From the NCBI GenBank assembly GCA_037176725.1, contig JAZBRS010000074.1, positions 61,260,001-61,324,000 of the forward strand: a stretch of 64,000 nt of DNA. The letters run 5' to 3'. Source of the DNA: Posidonia oceanica (Eukaryota; Streptophyta; Magnoliopsida; Alismatales; Posidoniaceae). Position 1 is the first letter of the stretch, and each line of letters starts with the position of its first letter. Shown piece after piece: positions 34,266 to 45,720 of the stretch. The notes under the pieces were generated by a model. The model had not been told where the DNA came from. It did no database searches and saw nothing but the letters and a program-made list of their open reading frames with translations. Position numbers and translations under genes: made by a program.

Positions 34266-34882
34266 TGTGCAAGGTGATAGGTTGGCGGACCTATCGCCGA
34301 ATAGTTAGGGATATCAGCCCGAGGATGACAGGTTAACGGACCTATCGCCGAGCAGTTAGGTTTGCCAGCCCGGAATGACAGTTTAACGGACCTATCACCG
34401 AGCAGTTAGGGTTGCCAGCCCGGGGATGATAGGTTAACGGACCTATCGCCGAGCAGTTAGGGGTGCCAGCCCGGGGATGACAGGTTAACGGACCTATCGC
34501 CGAGCAGTTAGGGGTGCCAGCCCGGGGATGACAGGTTAACGGACCTATCGCTGAGTAGTTAGGGGTGCCAGCCCGGGGATGACAGGTTAACAGACCTATC
34601 GCCGAGCAGTTAGGGGTGCCAGCCCGGAATGACAGGTTAACGGACCTATCGCCGAGCAGTTAGGGGTGCCAGCCTGGGGATGACAAGTTAACGGACCTAT
34701 CGTCGAGTAGTTAGGGGTGCCAGCCCGGGGATGACAGGTTAACGGACCTATCGTCGAGCAGTTAGGGATGCCAGCCCGGGGATGACAGGTTAACGGACCT
34801 ATCGCCGAGCAGTTAGGGATGCCAGCCCGAGGATGACAGGTTAACGGACCTATCGCCGAGCAGTTAGGGGTGCCAGCCCGAA
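34266..34882. repeat. TR-GAG 3' UTR tandem array, ~51-bp units
   Basis: About 12 units. Each has GATGACAGGTTAACGGACC, then TATCGCCGAGCAGTTAGGG and GTGCCAGCCCGG. In units starting GATAGGT the arms GATAGGT and ACCTATC are perfect complements around TAACGG; most units keep this with one change (GACAGGT). Confidence 0.92.
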
Positions 34883-35282
34883 TGATGAGATGAATGCAAG
34901 AAGTAGCAGGGATGCATGCTCTTTAATGAGTTTTTGTTGATTTTATGCTTTTTATGACTTTCAGGCAAGGCGAAGAAAACCGCAAAAACAAAACAAAACG
35001 AAAAGAAAAGGCAATGCAGAAACAAAAGAGAGGTTAGAAGGGCTTACCTGTCAGCAACCTCGGGAGGGAGGCGCTGGGTTCGCTCCTACGCTGCTGATGT
35101 TGTCAGCGGGGTCCACTATTGGCTGCAAAAGTTGGAGAAGAACTTACCTGGATGACGCTGCACTTGGTCTTGCTGTCGACGCTGCCGTTGCATCTCCGAG
35201 CGTCCCTCGGACGAGATAGGGAGGACGGGAGAAGAGGATCGCGCCGATGGGATCAGAAGGATCCATCGGAGCAGAGCGGGAT
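34883..35282 (-). other. TR-GAG gag 3' flank
   Basis: Non-coding stretch between the gag stop and the array. A small + strand frame (35119-35301) overlaps gag antisense and is not supported. No remnant of protease follows gag, in contrast to L2, so the deletion of pol starts here. Confidence 0.6.
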
Positions 35283-37421
35283 TCAGAGAAGATTGGGGTA
35301 ACCCCCTGAGGTTCCGGCTGAGGAAGGATTGGCTACACTAGGGTGTGCAAGTGCAGGTGTATGTGTATGTGTAGGCTCCTGCTTACCAACGCTGACGATC
35401 CTGCGATCGATCAGGCGTTGAACGGCATCCCGGAGAGCGAGGCAGTTGTCTGTCGAGTGCCCGGTGGGCCGATGGAAACTGCAGAACTGATCCGTATCAT
35501 GCCACCACGGAGGGGGATTTGGTGACGAACGGACAGCCGGGAGCCTCAGGAGCGACTCAACTTGAGGGAAGATGGCGCTCAGTGGTTCGGGGAGAGGCGT
35601 GTAATCACACTCAGCCCGACGAGGTCGTCTTTGCCCTGGATGGAGTCCTTGCCGAGCAAGTGCGACGTGATGCACGGGCTCGACGGTGGCAGTGTGCTCA
35701 GTGGGTGCAAAATTAGGTGCGTGCTCTAGCGGAAAAGGGTCTAGTTGACTCTCTGCATAGGCAGGCCCTTTGGGAAGATCGACACATAATTCGGAGAGCT
35801 GTTCAGAGCAGTCAGGAGTGGAGCTGTTGTTGTTGTTGCTGTGGCAATTGCTGGAAGTGTTGGCTTGCCTAGCTAATGCAGAAAGTGCGGGGAAGTGCCC
35901 ACTTCGCAGCGAGCTTTCCACGCAGACACCAGCCCTAATCAGCGATGCATGACTAGTGATGTGCTGAATGCAAAGCAGAGTCCCAATCGCTGGCAGCGCC
36001 CCTTTAACGATCATCTCGATAGAATCCTCTTCGGAGGGTTTATCTTTGACTTGGGCGGCTAAGGAACACCAGCGACCGACATACTCCCCGAATGGCTCTT
36101 GGGGTCTCTACCGGATGGCGACGAGATCCTCCCTCTTGGGGATCAGGTCGAGGTTAAAAGCATACTGCTCAAGAAAGGCTTGAGAAAGATCCGTCCAAGT
36201 TCGAACCGTGGCCATGTCAAGGGAAGTGAACCACTTGAGCGCGGGGCTGGTTAAACTCTTCTGAAACAGGCGGATAAGGAGCCTTTCATCAGCCTGAAGC
36301 TGAGCAAGGTCCCCGCAGTATGCCTTCAGATGCGAAATAGGGCAGCCTTTACCATTGTATTTATCGAAGACTGGGATGCGGAACTTCGAAGGGAGTGCAG
36401 CCTTGGGAAAGAGACAGAGGTCGCGAAACTGGTAAGACTGGTGGTCCTTGCCCTGCACTAGACATAGTGCTTTCTCCAGAACGTCCATCCTGTCATTGAT
36501 GGGGTCTGGATTAACTGCCGTAGGGGATGGTGCAGCAGGGGTAGGAACCACATACGCCGAGTGAGTCGCACCTAAGTGCTCCTCCAGATCCACCATCACG
36601 TCACCTGGTGGAGCAACGGGATGGCCGGCGTATCCGTGCGTGCGTGCAGTGTAGGTAGGAAAGTATGCTGGGTTCTGAACCTGATGCAAGGGGGATGGGT
36701 AGGTAACATGCTGTGTGGTGCGAGGTGCAGATTGTTGGAGCAACAGTTGCTGCACAAGCGCGATGCCGGGCAGTGAACCAGTGGAATACTGTGCTCCAAC
36801 CAGCCCAAAAGACTGATCACTAGTAAAGGGAGTTGTATGTAGTGCATAGTGTTGTGCAGAAGCAGGAGACGGATGCCGCGCCCCCATCACTGGAGCAGTG
36901 TGTAACTGGGGCGATGGTCTAGGCGGGAGTGCAGTGTGTGCAACAGCAGGCCGCAGAGGAACCTCGGGGGCAATAGGAATACAAGAGGGTCGAACTGATA
37001 GAGCCACACCCTGCAGCCGCTGGATAGCGTCCATCAGGTGCTGGTACCGCACTTCAGGAGACCCGTGAGTGGGAACACTGAATTGCAGGACCGGCCGGGA
37101 GGCAGACTCAAGAGATTGAGAACCTAAAGCAAAGGTCGTCGCAGTAGAAGGGATGTCGGGAACGACATATCCCCTGGACGAAGGGGTCAGATGCGCCTCC
37201 GGAACGCAAGGGGCGGTCATCGAGACACATTCGACGATCGGATCCGGAGTGGCGCAAGTTTGCTAGAGACCCACAGCAGAAGGGAGTGCCCTAGACGCCT
37301 GAGGATGGAATGCTGGTGTCATAGAGGGCACAGAGCGAACAGAAGTGAAATCCGAAGAGACCCAAGTGGTAAACCCCTCCGAATCAGCGGTAAAGTGGAG
37401 CCCACCGACTGACTGGGCCAT
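35283..37421 (-). pseudogene. gag: TR-GAG gag, 712 codons, interrupted by two TAG codons
   Basis: Gag forms the virus-like particle and binds the RNA. The start is ATG at 37421 (MAQS...), which aligns with the L2 start MAQC at 52598. The frame is continuous to 35283 apart from TAG at 37263-37265 and 36108-36110. The N-terminal 230 residues are rich in Pro, Ser and Thr. The conserved capsid-like block follows with RMDVLEKALCLVQGKDHQSY, FPKAALPSKFRIP, LKAYCGDLAQL, DERLLIRLFQKSL and ALKWFTSLD. Near the C-terminus is a CxxHx4Hx4C knuckle (CSFHRPTGHSTDNC). L2 reads Trp at the first stop and the context fits Gln at the second. No frameshift is present. Neighbours: leader upstream, 3' UTR downstream, no pol. 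The large upstream ATG-less stretch in L2 is likewise absent here. Confidence 0.88.
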
Positions 37422-38543
37422 TGCTGACTGAGTCTAAGTGAGCGGAAGCTGCGACGAGAGAGAAAGAAGTAAAGTTCTAAGGAAAACTACTGCCGGAAGT
37501 GACAAGTAGCTCAGAGGAGGGACGCTCAGAGTCTGGGCAGCGGATCCCGCACGTACCTGCAAAAGAGTAAAGATGTTAGAGGTTGTATGCAATAAAGAGT
37601 TATTAGGGGTGGCATGAATGGCACACGTGCAAATGAATGTCCTAAGATGCGCTCTCTCACCATGCATGTCCTGAGTAGATGACCTACTAGGACGCACTCA
37701 AGGGTAGTGGGTTTAGACAGACTCTAGGTCACAAAAAGCAGGTCCCCTGTCTAACTCCCGGCCCAAAGCTCAGGTAATGACAGGGTGGTGCGTTGGTGGC
37801 CTCAACCTCGCCTAAGCGTAGGAAGTACCCTCCACTAACACCGACACGACCCCGGACAAGAGGGGACAGACCGACCGACTCACACCATGCCAAAGCATCG
37901 GGGTGAGGGGCCGGAGCCATCCTTCGCAGACTGTGGGTGGACTCAGAAGAGAGAATGCATGCTTTCTAAGATGAATCAATCATGCAAGATGCTTTAGAGT
38001 CTTTTACTTGCGTTTTATTAACCAGAAAGGGGGAAAATTGCAAGTTATTGGCTCTAGTTGTGCTTAGAAGTTATTGTTTAGCTTTATTGTAGCTTTTAGA
38101 TTAAGCAAAAGGGAAAGCAAACATGTTTCTACTATCCTAGGCATGGCATGTGCGAAAGGGAAGAAAATCAGTCAAGCATGACAGGCAAACAACATACAAC
38201 ACAACAAAAGGCAAGTGCATGGCTTGTGCGGGTGTTTGTGAGCATAACGGTGAAGAAAAAACATTCATTAAGTCAAAAGGCATGTATGCAAGGCATGTGC
38301 GTGCGTAGTGACATAGCAAAGGTGTAAGAGAAGCATTCAACATTCAAAAAGCATGTATTGTTGCCAAACAAGTATGTAGACATGCAATGTGTGAGAATTA
38401 AAGCAATAATAAGCAAGCAAGATAAAGAAAAACAAAGACAGGTAAGCTACAAAGCAAGTAAGAGCAGAAGCAAGGAAATAAGTGGATAAACGAGCAACCG
38501 AGGCAAAGCAAAGCAAAACAGAGCGCGAACCGAGGCAAAGGAG
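37422..38543 (-). promoter_or_regulatory. TR-GAG leader with block conserved in L2 (packaging-signal candidate)
   Basis: Untranslated region between PBS and gag. The part 37730-38210 is strongly similar to L2 52950-53410. Shared words include AGGTCCCCTGTCTAA, ACAGGGTGGTGCGTTGGTGG, CCATCCTTCGCAGACTG and GAAGAAAATCA. It is non-coding in both elements and lies at the same distance from gag. Known retroelement packaging signals sit in this position. Confidence 0.65.
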
Positions 38544-38844
38544 GTGCAAAACCTAAGCGGAGTAGCCACAAGGCGACTCGCCAGGAGTTTGCACAGGAAA
38601 AGGAGTAAAAACAGGCAAGGGAAACACAAAGGCATGCAAAGAAGGCAAAACCCAAGCAGAAAGCGAGCGAGCCAAAGCCAAAACGAAAGCCGGAGTCTAG
38701 TATCCCCAGTAGAGTCGCCACTGTGCGACTCGCTGGGAGCCGACACAGGCAGACAAGCAAACAGACAAGGCAGACAAAAGCACAAAGGCAAACAAAGACG
38801 CAAAGCAAGCGAGCGAAAACAAAGGCGAAAGCCGGAGTCTGAAC
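38544..38844 (-). repeat. Palindromic PBS-like duplications downstream of the PBS
   Basis: Two further PBS-like copies end at 38721 and 38569, that is 142 and 294 bp inside the true one (which ends at 38863). Each faces a tRNA-3'-end-like copy: at 38703-38738 the arms TCCCCAGTAGAGTCGC and GCGACTCGCTGGGA are complementary, and at 38544-38594 the arms begin GTGCAAA and end TTTGCAC. Confidence 0.7.
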
Positions 38845-38863
38845 TCCCCAGCGGAGTCGCCAC
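38845..38863 (-). promoter_or_regulatory. TR-GAG primer binding site (tRNA-Arg)
   Basis: Element sense, directly after the 5' LTR: a G, then TGGCGACTCCGCTGGGGA. That is complementary over 18 nt to a tRNA 3' end TCCCCAGCGGAGTCG plus CCA, which I recognise from memory as plant tRNA-Arg. Ogre-type elements are known to use tRNA-Arg. Confidence 0.82.
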
Positions 38864-39162
38864 TGTAGTAATCCCAATCGGAATCAGGCTTACTATTAGC
38901 GGCGATTGATCCGAGGAAGAGGCTCAACTCGAAAACACTTAAAATCGAGGAGAAAAGAGAAGATAAGACAAATCAGAGTTGCCACCAAGTCTATTAAATC
39001 GGGAGACAAGGAAAACCGGGGAAATACGTGAATAATCACGCAAAACCAAGCAAAAGATGCAATGCAAGGCAATGCAGAAGAAATAAGATGCAAATGAATG
39101 CAAATGATGTGACTCGTGCCTAGGATAAGGGCAGATATGGTCATTGCGGGCCAAGAGAGGGT

Positions 39163-39229
39163 AAGGACTCCTGTTACGCGCGGGGAAGGTGTTAGGCACC
39201 CCCGACACGCCCGAGAATCGGTCATTCTA
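39163..39229 (-). promoter_or_regulatory. Conserved LTR core, TR-GAG 5' LTR
   Basis: Same 65-bp block with GGGGGTGCCTAACACC intact. As this is the 5' LTR, this copy would be at the start of the element RNA. Confidence 0.6.
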
Positions 39230-39507
39230 GGCTTACGCTCGCATACGCAGGGAAATGCAGATTTGAATGCCTAAGTGCCAATGAATGCCTATCTAGATGC
39301 TCAAAGGTGTGCTCTAAGTGAGGGAATGCAGTGCAGGAAAGTAAACGTGCAATCTAAGCGCTCAGCAACGATGTCTGTGTTCCGAACCGGGCGAAACCTG
39401 GCTCGTGAGAACTCCATGCAGTAAGCATCACTGCCCTATATGCAAATGCGGGCGATAAAACAAAACAGCGGGGGAAAACAGGCAATGCAAGCGACATGCA
39501 GAGGGAA

Positions 39508-40076
39508 ACAACGTAAAACACGCAAAACGGTGCGAGACACGAAGCAAGAACGCAAAACGGTGCAAGAAACGAGGTTGACACGCAAAACGATGCAAGAAAC
39601 AGAACAAGAACGCGAAACGGGGCAAGAAAACCAAAGGGCACGCAAAGTGGTGCAAGACGAGGGAGCGGCACGCAAAACGGTGCGAGAAAACAGAACCGCG
39701 CGCAAAATGGAGCAAGAAAACCAAAGGGCACGCAAAACGGTGCAAGACAAAGAAGCAGCACGTAAAACGGAGCGAGAAAACCAAAGGGCATGCAAAACGG
39801 TGCAAGACAAAGAAGCGGCATGCAAAACGGAGCGAGAAAACCAATAGGCACGCAAAACGGAGCAAGAAAACCAAAGGGCACGCAAAACGGCGCGAGACAA
39901 AGAAGCGGCATGCAAAAAGGTGCAAGAAAACAGAACTGCGCGCAAAACGAAGCAAGAAAACCAAAGGACACGCAAAACGGTGCAAGACAAAGAGGCAGCA
40001 TGCAAAACGGTGCGAGAAAACAAGACTACACGCAAAACGAAGCAAGAAAACCAAAGGGCACGTAAAACGGTGCCAA
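39508..40076. repeat. 30-bp / 60-bp tandem array in TR-GAG 5' LTR
   Basis: Counterpart of 25960-26530 with the same number of units and a few substitutions (for example CACGTAAAACGG at 39758). Equal length in both LTRs fits recent insertion. Confidence 0.9.
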
Positions 40077-43000
40077 AAACAACGAAGCAAAACCCCGGGA
40101 AAGCTAGGCGGATGCTAAATGCAAGGAAGAGATCGGAAGAAACCAAAGAGAAGCAAAACAGTGCGTGGTTGGGAACAGACGCTGTTTAGGACCACACAGA
40201 GTAGGCGTGAAGACCTACAAAGGGGAGAGTGAGCAAACGGAGGGATTACCACCTCTTTGCGACCATTTCCCACTAAACCGCTCCACGATCTGTCTCGCAC
40301 GCTGCCCAAAGCTCGCGATGCGATCGGATCGTGAAAAAGGGGGAAGAAAGTCACATTACGTGGCAAATCCAGGGAAAACGCAACACAAAACACCCAAGAG
40401 TACGCGAAACGGGGATCTGAGTTGATAGACTGGAAGGGGAGGTCCTATTCTATATGCTCAAGGAGACAGAGAGCGAAAACAAAGCAATCGATGCAAATGG
40501 CATGCAGATGAATGCAATGCAGGGATTCAGGAGGACATACCTGGAAATCCAGGAGTCTGATCTGAGATCTGTCTGGTCCATACTGAAGAGTGCTTCGCTG
40601 CGGTCGCCTGGGCAGCTTACTTAAGAAGATCCAATGGCCGGATTGGAAGATATCGCAGCTTCAGAGCAGAAGGGCCAGAACAGGGGAGAAGAACAGATCT
40701 AGGTGTTCAGGAGGTCCTAGGAGTGTGCGAAAGGTCCTCCCAAGTGAAGGGGAGCTAGAAGTGCTTAGTGTGTGCAAGAGGATGCTAAAATGCAAAGCTA
40801 AATGGATGCAGAATGCATGCAAAAGCAAGAAGAAACAAGGGGGAGAAAATCTGGAAAAGACAGAGATCCAAATGCATTTCTGGAAAAGAAGAGGGGGCTA
40901 AATGCAAATTTTCGAAAAGGATGGGGCTTACAGGCGTGGGTTTTGAAAATAGGAGAGGGCAGAGGGTTATTTTGCAGAAGACTGAGCTCAGAATGCTATT
41001 TCGAAAAGAGGGTATGCATCAGAAGAAGTTTTGAAAGCAAGGGCAAAGCAAAATGCAATTTTGAAAAGAATCTGGGGTCTAAAGTGCAAATTTTCCAGAA
41101 AACAGGGTTTTGGGGAGTCTGGGAATGCAAGTGGAGGGTCTACATGCAATTTTGTAAGCATAGGAGCTAAGGTGCAACTTTAGGGGCAAAACAGTCTTTT
41201 TACATAACTTCAAAGGATGCAAGGGCCTATGTGTCATTTTTAAATCATGCAAGGGTCAAACATGCAATTTTATATGCAGAATATGCTCTGATTCATGGTC
41301 CGGGGACCGATATGCGATTTTTAAAAGATGCAGGGTTGAAAATGCAATGTAGTAAGCTAAAATGCATGCAAAATGGTTACTGTCCATTCAAAATTGATCT
41401 AAATGAAAAAATGCAAAACCAGAAGGCAAAATATGCAATGCAGTATGCAAAAATTAAAAATGAAACCTAAGTTTCTACAGTGCATGGATCTAAGTGCAAA
41501 ATCAGAAAAACATGGGGATGCAGAATGCAATTTGATATGGTAAAATGCATGCAATCAAATGGACTGACTTAAAACAGGACCTAAGTGCAAAAATTGAAAA
41601 TCGTGGGACTAAAACATAAAAAAATTACAACCACACAGCATAGTAACAGGACCAAAATGAGAATACTGAAAAACAGGAATAAAATGAGCAATTTAGCATG
41701 ATATTAAATCAGAAACTAAGCAACTTAAATAAGCTAAGGACCAGAACGCAAAAATATAAAAACTTAAGGCAGAAATGTAATATTTGCAAAAAAATCTTAT
41801 TACTGAGAAAATAAGGCTACAGTGCTCTGCCGGCGGTGGGAAGGTACTGTAGCAGGGACCACCGGAGCTCAGCACCGCCGGCACAGGGTGCTCGCGGACG
41901 CGCAGGAGGGCGGAGGAGGCTGTCGGCGACCGTGCGGAGCTCCGGGGACCACCGGGGCGGCGTTTCACTGGCTGGAGCGTCCGGGAGATAGGTGGCCGCC
42001 GCCGGAGACGAAGAACTGACCAACGAGATGCAGTTGGAGCAGGAGGGCCGGAGAATGGGTTCTGGTCGGCGGAAAAGCTTCAGAGGAGGGAGAGGGAGCC
42101 AAGGATGCAGGGAGTTACCTGTTTGGGCGGCTGAGGCGTCCTCCCAACCCAGGTGGGTTCCGCAGTTGCCGGCGGTGACCGTCCGGAGCATGCAGGTCTC
42201 GTCAGCGGCTTGCGAGCGTCTGGGCCGACTCCACGCAACCCTCCAGAGCCTTCTGAATGGCTGGAGCGGAGATTCGACGATCGGGGGATCAGATGGCTGA
42301 AATGGGTGCTCTTCTGGTCATTCGGGGTGGGGACAGCTGTCTGTCGCTCTCTGGCTCGAGTGGTGGCTTCCGGTGGACTGCTAGAGGTCCGGTGAGGGTG
42401 TGGAAGGGTTTAGATTGGGCTTTGGAAGCTCGGTTTGGGAGATAGCTGGCGAGTGGATTTCTGGACAGAAAACGGCACAAGTGTTTGTAGTGGATCGTCG
42501 GAGGTGTGGTAAGCTGTTCGGCTAAAAGATGGGTGGACTGAGAAGATGGAGTTCAGGTGAGTGGCTCTGAGGATTTTGGGCAGGTTTCAGGGACTGAGAA
42601 GGAGGGAATTTTCGGAGGAAGAGACGTTGGGTTCTGGTTGTGGTTTCAGGGTGTTCGGGGGTGGTTTCAAGGATGGCTTTTCTGTGGAATCGGAGGGAAG
42701 GGATCGCTGGATGTTGGTTGAGTTTTGGGGATCGATTTTGGGAGGGCTCTCCAGGTGTTCTCGTCTCGGGTTGGCCGTGAAGTCAAGAGAAGAAAAATCT
42801 GGTTTTTCTGGGTGGATTTCAGAGGGAATTGGGGCTCTTCTCGCGCTGGGGATCGCACAGGAGTGGGTGGTCTCTCCGGGATGCTTCTGGGTTGTTTTTT
42901 TTTTCTTCTCCTCCTCCTCCCGTTATGGCTCTACTGATCTCTCCTTTCTTTTCTTGCAGGTCTGCGGGACTGCGGCAATTAATTGCCGAGGAAGCGGTGG

Positions 43001-44798
43001 CAGGAGCACGAACACGAAGCGGCGCACGCCGGTCCGGTCCGGGCAGAAGGCGTGCGAGCGCAGGCCTGGCAGTGGCAGGGGCTGAAAATGGCAGGCGGCT
43101 CGCAGCAGAGATCGCAGACACTGTAGGCGGGCACTGTGCGGAGGGAGGGAAGGAGGAAGAAGACTGTGGATCGTGGGCCGGGCCTGGGATTTTGAAAAAA
43201 AGGAAGGAAAAAAAAGGAACAGGCTGATGGGCCCAGTAAGGGAGAAAAGGAAAATGAGAAGGAAGAGAGAAAGAAAAAGAGGGAAAAGAAAGGGAATAAA
43301 AATTTGAAAAAAATAAATTAAAAATAAATAAACATACTAGAAAGGTCGCGTTGTGAGTTAGGGTTTTAATTAGATTTTTTAATGACTGTTTTGGGGTTAA
43401 TTAATGTGTTTTGGGCTTGATTAGGGTTTTAGGGCTTTCTTTTGTTTTTAATTTGTTTTCCACTTGATTAAATGTTTGTTAAATCTTTTAAATTGTTTTT
43501 TTTTTAAATTGTGTTTTCTTGTTAAGTATTTTAGGATGTTAATTAGGATTTTTAAAATTTATTTTTACATTAATTAGCGTGTGTTTTGGGCTTTTAGTTT
43601 TAGTCTTTTAGGGTTTTCTTTTCTTAAGTCTTTTGAATTATGTTTTGATTTTTTTATTTGTTAATTTTTCTTGAAAATTTTAGTTGGATTTCTCTGGTTT
43701 GATGGGGTGTTTTTAAGTCTTTTAAATGTGTTTTCCTTTTCCTTTTTAATTAAGTCCTTATATTGTTTTTCTTATGTTTATTAGGTTAAGTCTCTTGCTT
43801 CTTTAATTATTTATCTTAGTGTTTGTTTTTTAATTCTCCTTTTTAGGGTTTGTTTTTTTAATTCTTCTGATGGGGTTTTTATTTTTGGTGGGTTTTGATT
43901 TTATTTTAGTTTTTTCTCGATTTTTCAGTGTTTTCTTTTGGTTTGTTTTGTATTTTTTAGTTTGCATGCTTGATTTTCTTTTTAGCTTGATTTAGTTAAG
44001 TTTAAGTTTTTAATTGTTTGTTTAATGTTTTTTAGTTGTTTTTCTTAGAACTCTGATTTGTTTCTTTTATGTTTTGGGGTTTTACAGATTTCTAGGGATT
44101 TTTATGGGTTTTTGCAAAAGAGAGAAAAGGGAAAGAGAAGGAGGAAAGGAATGGAAAAAAGAGGGAAGTAAAAGGAAAAGAGATAGGTTTGAGGGAAATG
44201 ATTTTTAAAATTCAGGGAAAATGCTAAAAATAAAATAAAAATAGGAATAAGATAGAGAAGGGATAGAAGCACAAAGAGGGCCCACAACCAAGCAAGAAAA
44301 GGAGCAAGAGGGTGATGAAAAGAGAGATGATAATCAGGAGAGAGAGAGGAGAGAGAAAATGATAATCCCGGAGAGAGAAAAGGATAATTTGAGCAAATGG
44401 AAGGCTTAGGAGTCTCGGAAAGGGGTGAAACTTGGCGAGTGGGTAGTCTAGGATTTCTAGAGCTGGTTCTGAGGTTTTGGTTTAGTTCCAAGGAGGTTCT
44501 GGAGGGGTTTTAAGGTGTAGAAAAAGGGTAGTTTTGCCTAAGTTTCCTAGGATTTTTGGGGGGGTTCTGGTTTGAGATTTTACGGGCTTTTTGATGGGTT
44601 TGCTAAGTCACCAAGGGTGAGTTTTCCTGTTGATTTTGGTCAGGTTTTGAGCTCGGGAAAGGGGGTAATCCTAGGTTGAGTTTGGGCTTGTTTTGAGGGG
44701 AAAGAGGAAGAGAAAGGTGTGGGTTTGGGTCAAGATTCGGGTTCAGCAGCCACTAGAAGGTTCCAATCGATCTGGCCTGTCAAAATGGGGTGTCAACA

Positions 44799-45159
44799 GT
44801 AGCTGTTGTGGGGGAGCGTGAATGAAGTTGCCATGGATCTGGCAGTTGTGGCATCTCCGCACAAACCGGCAGCAGTCTACTTCCATGGTCAACCAGAAAT
44901 AGCATTGGAGCATGATCTTCTTGGCCAAGAGGACGCTGTTCATATGCAGGCCGCAGGTCCCTGCATGTACTTGAAGCATCAGTGTGTCAGCCTCCGATTT
45001 GTTCCGGCAGCGTAATAGCATTTAATTGTATGATCTTCTGTATAGCTGCCCGGGCCCTAACACATACTTCAACGCTAGACGCACCAAAGTTCTTTTATCT
45101 GCTGCTGAGGTCCCAGTTGGAGGGCTACCAGATTTTAGGAAAGCCTTTATATCATGGTA
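44799..45159 (-). pseudogene. pol: L2 pol: integrase zinc-binding half (right of insertion)
   Basis: Encodes the HHCC region: HAGTCGLHMN supplies the histidines and CHNCQIHG the cysteines, after a YFWLTMEVDC helix of the usual plant gypsy type. It breaks off at APPQQL, at the TSD; the reading continues at 25312 with LHNMS. A TAG stop lies at its upstream boundary (45160-45162), where L1 has the Trp of EEQPWYHD. Confidence 0.9.
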
Positions 45160-45720
45160 CTAAGGCTGCTCTTCTGTCGGATCTGCCTCTTCTATATTCA
45201 TGCAATGCGCAGGCTGCTCTATGCGGGTAACTGATACATCCACCGTGCTGTCTTCAAGTATGCTGAGCCAGGATGCCAGGGTAGCTAGTGCATCTGCATA
45301 TGCGTTACTTGCTCTGTTCATGTATGTGAAGCAGATGCTCTCGAATTCTTCTATCAACTTCAGCAAGTGTTCGTGATATGGCACAAGTTTTGAATCCTTT
45401 CTCTTCCAATCGCCATTCACTTGAGAGATAACTAACATGGCATTGCCGTGCACATGCAGCTTCTGCGCCTCATGCTCGAGAGTGACTTTCAGTCCCAAGA
45501 TGCACGCTTCATATTCTACTTCATTGCTAGTGCACTTGAAAGTCAGCTTCCTCGTGAAGGGAATCATCTGTCCCTGAGGCGTTGTCAGTATTGCGCCTAT
45601 GCCTCGGCCCTTCTTGTTGACAGCACCATCAAAGTAGAGGTGCCATTGCTCTTGGTCCTTAGGGTCTTTCACCTCAAAGTCCTCCATCGCAAAAAGGATG
45701 TCCTCATCTGGGAAATGCGT
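45160..45720 (-). pseudogene. pol: L2 pol: second (archaeal-type) RNase H
   Basis: Open for 175 codons from 45687. Catalytic-type residues: Asp of LYFDGAVNKKG (residue about 19), Glu of SNEVEYEA (about 60), Asp and neighbours in the HGNAMLVISQVN strand (about 81), and Asp of NAYADALATLAS near residue 140. This matches the extra RNase H of Tat elements. It follows the gypsy RNase H and precedes integrase. The domain itself looks intact; upstream and downstream stops are TAG. Confidence 0.88.

Larger units (their letters stand above)
25318..44798 (-). mobile_element. TR-GAG: 19.5-kb non-autonomous LTR retrotransposon, gag only
   Basis: Two nearly identical direct repeats of 5.9-6.0 kb (25318-31281 and 38864-44798) with TG...CA ends enclose 7.6 kb. 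The element is flanked by GTAGC at 25313-25317 and 44799-44803, a perfect TSD inside L2 integrase. In element (minus) sense: 5' LTR, PBS, leader, gag (37421-35283), about 4 kb of repeats and hairpins, PPT, 3' LTR. I find no protease, RT, RNase H or integrase. Such terminal-repeat elements with gag only have been described in plants as TR-GAG. Gag, PBS, leader, PPT and hairpin module are shared with L2, so an L2-like element is the likely helper. It is the youngest insertion in the window. Confidence 0.93.
38864..44798 (-). mobile_element. TR-GAG 5' LTR (5.94 kb)
   Basis: From TGTAGTAATCCCAATCGG to GGGGTGTCAACA. Same block order as the 3' LTR, with the conserved core at 39163-39229, the 30-bp array at 39508-40076 with the same copy number, a GC-rich block at 41820-42320 and the T-rich tract (+ strand) at 43340-44100. 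It lacks the 30-bp duplication of the other LTR. Adjacent to the TSD GTAGC at 44799-44803. Confidence 0.95.
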
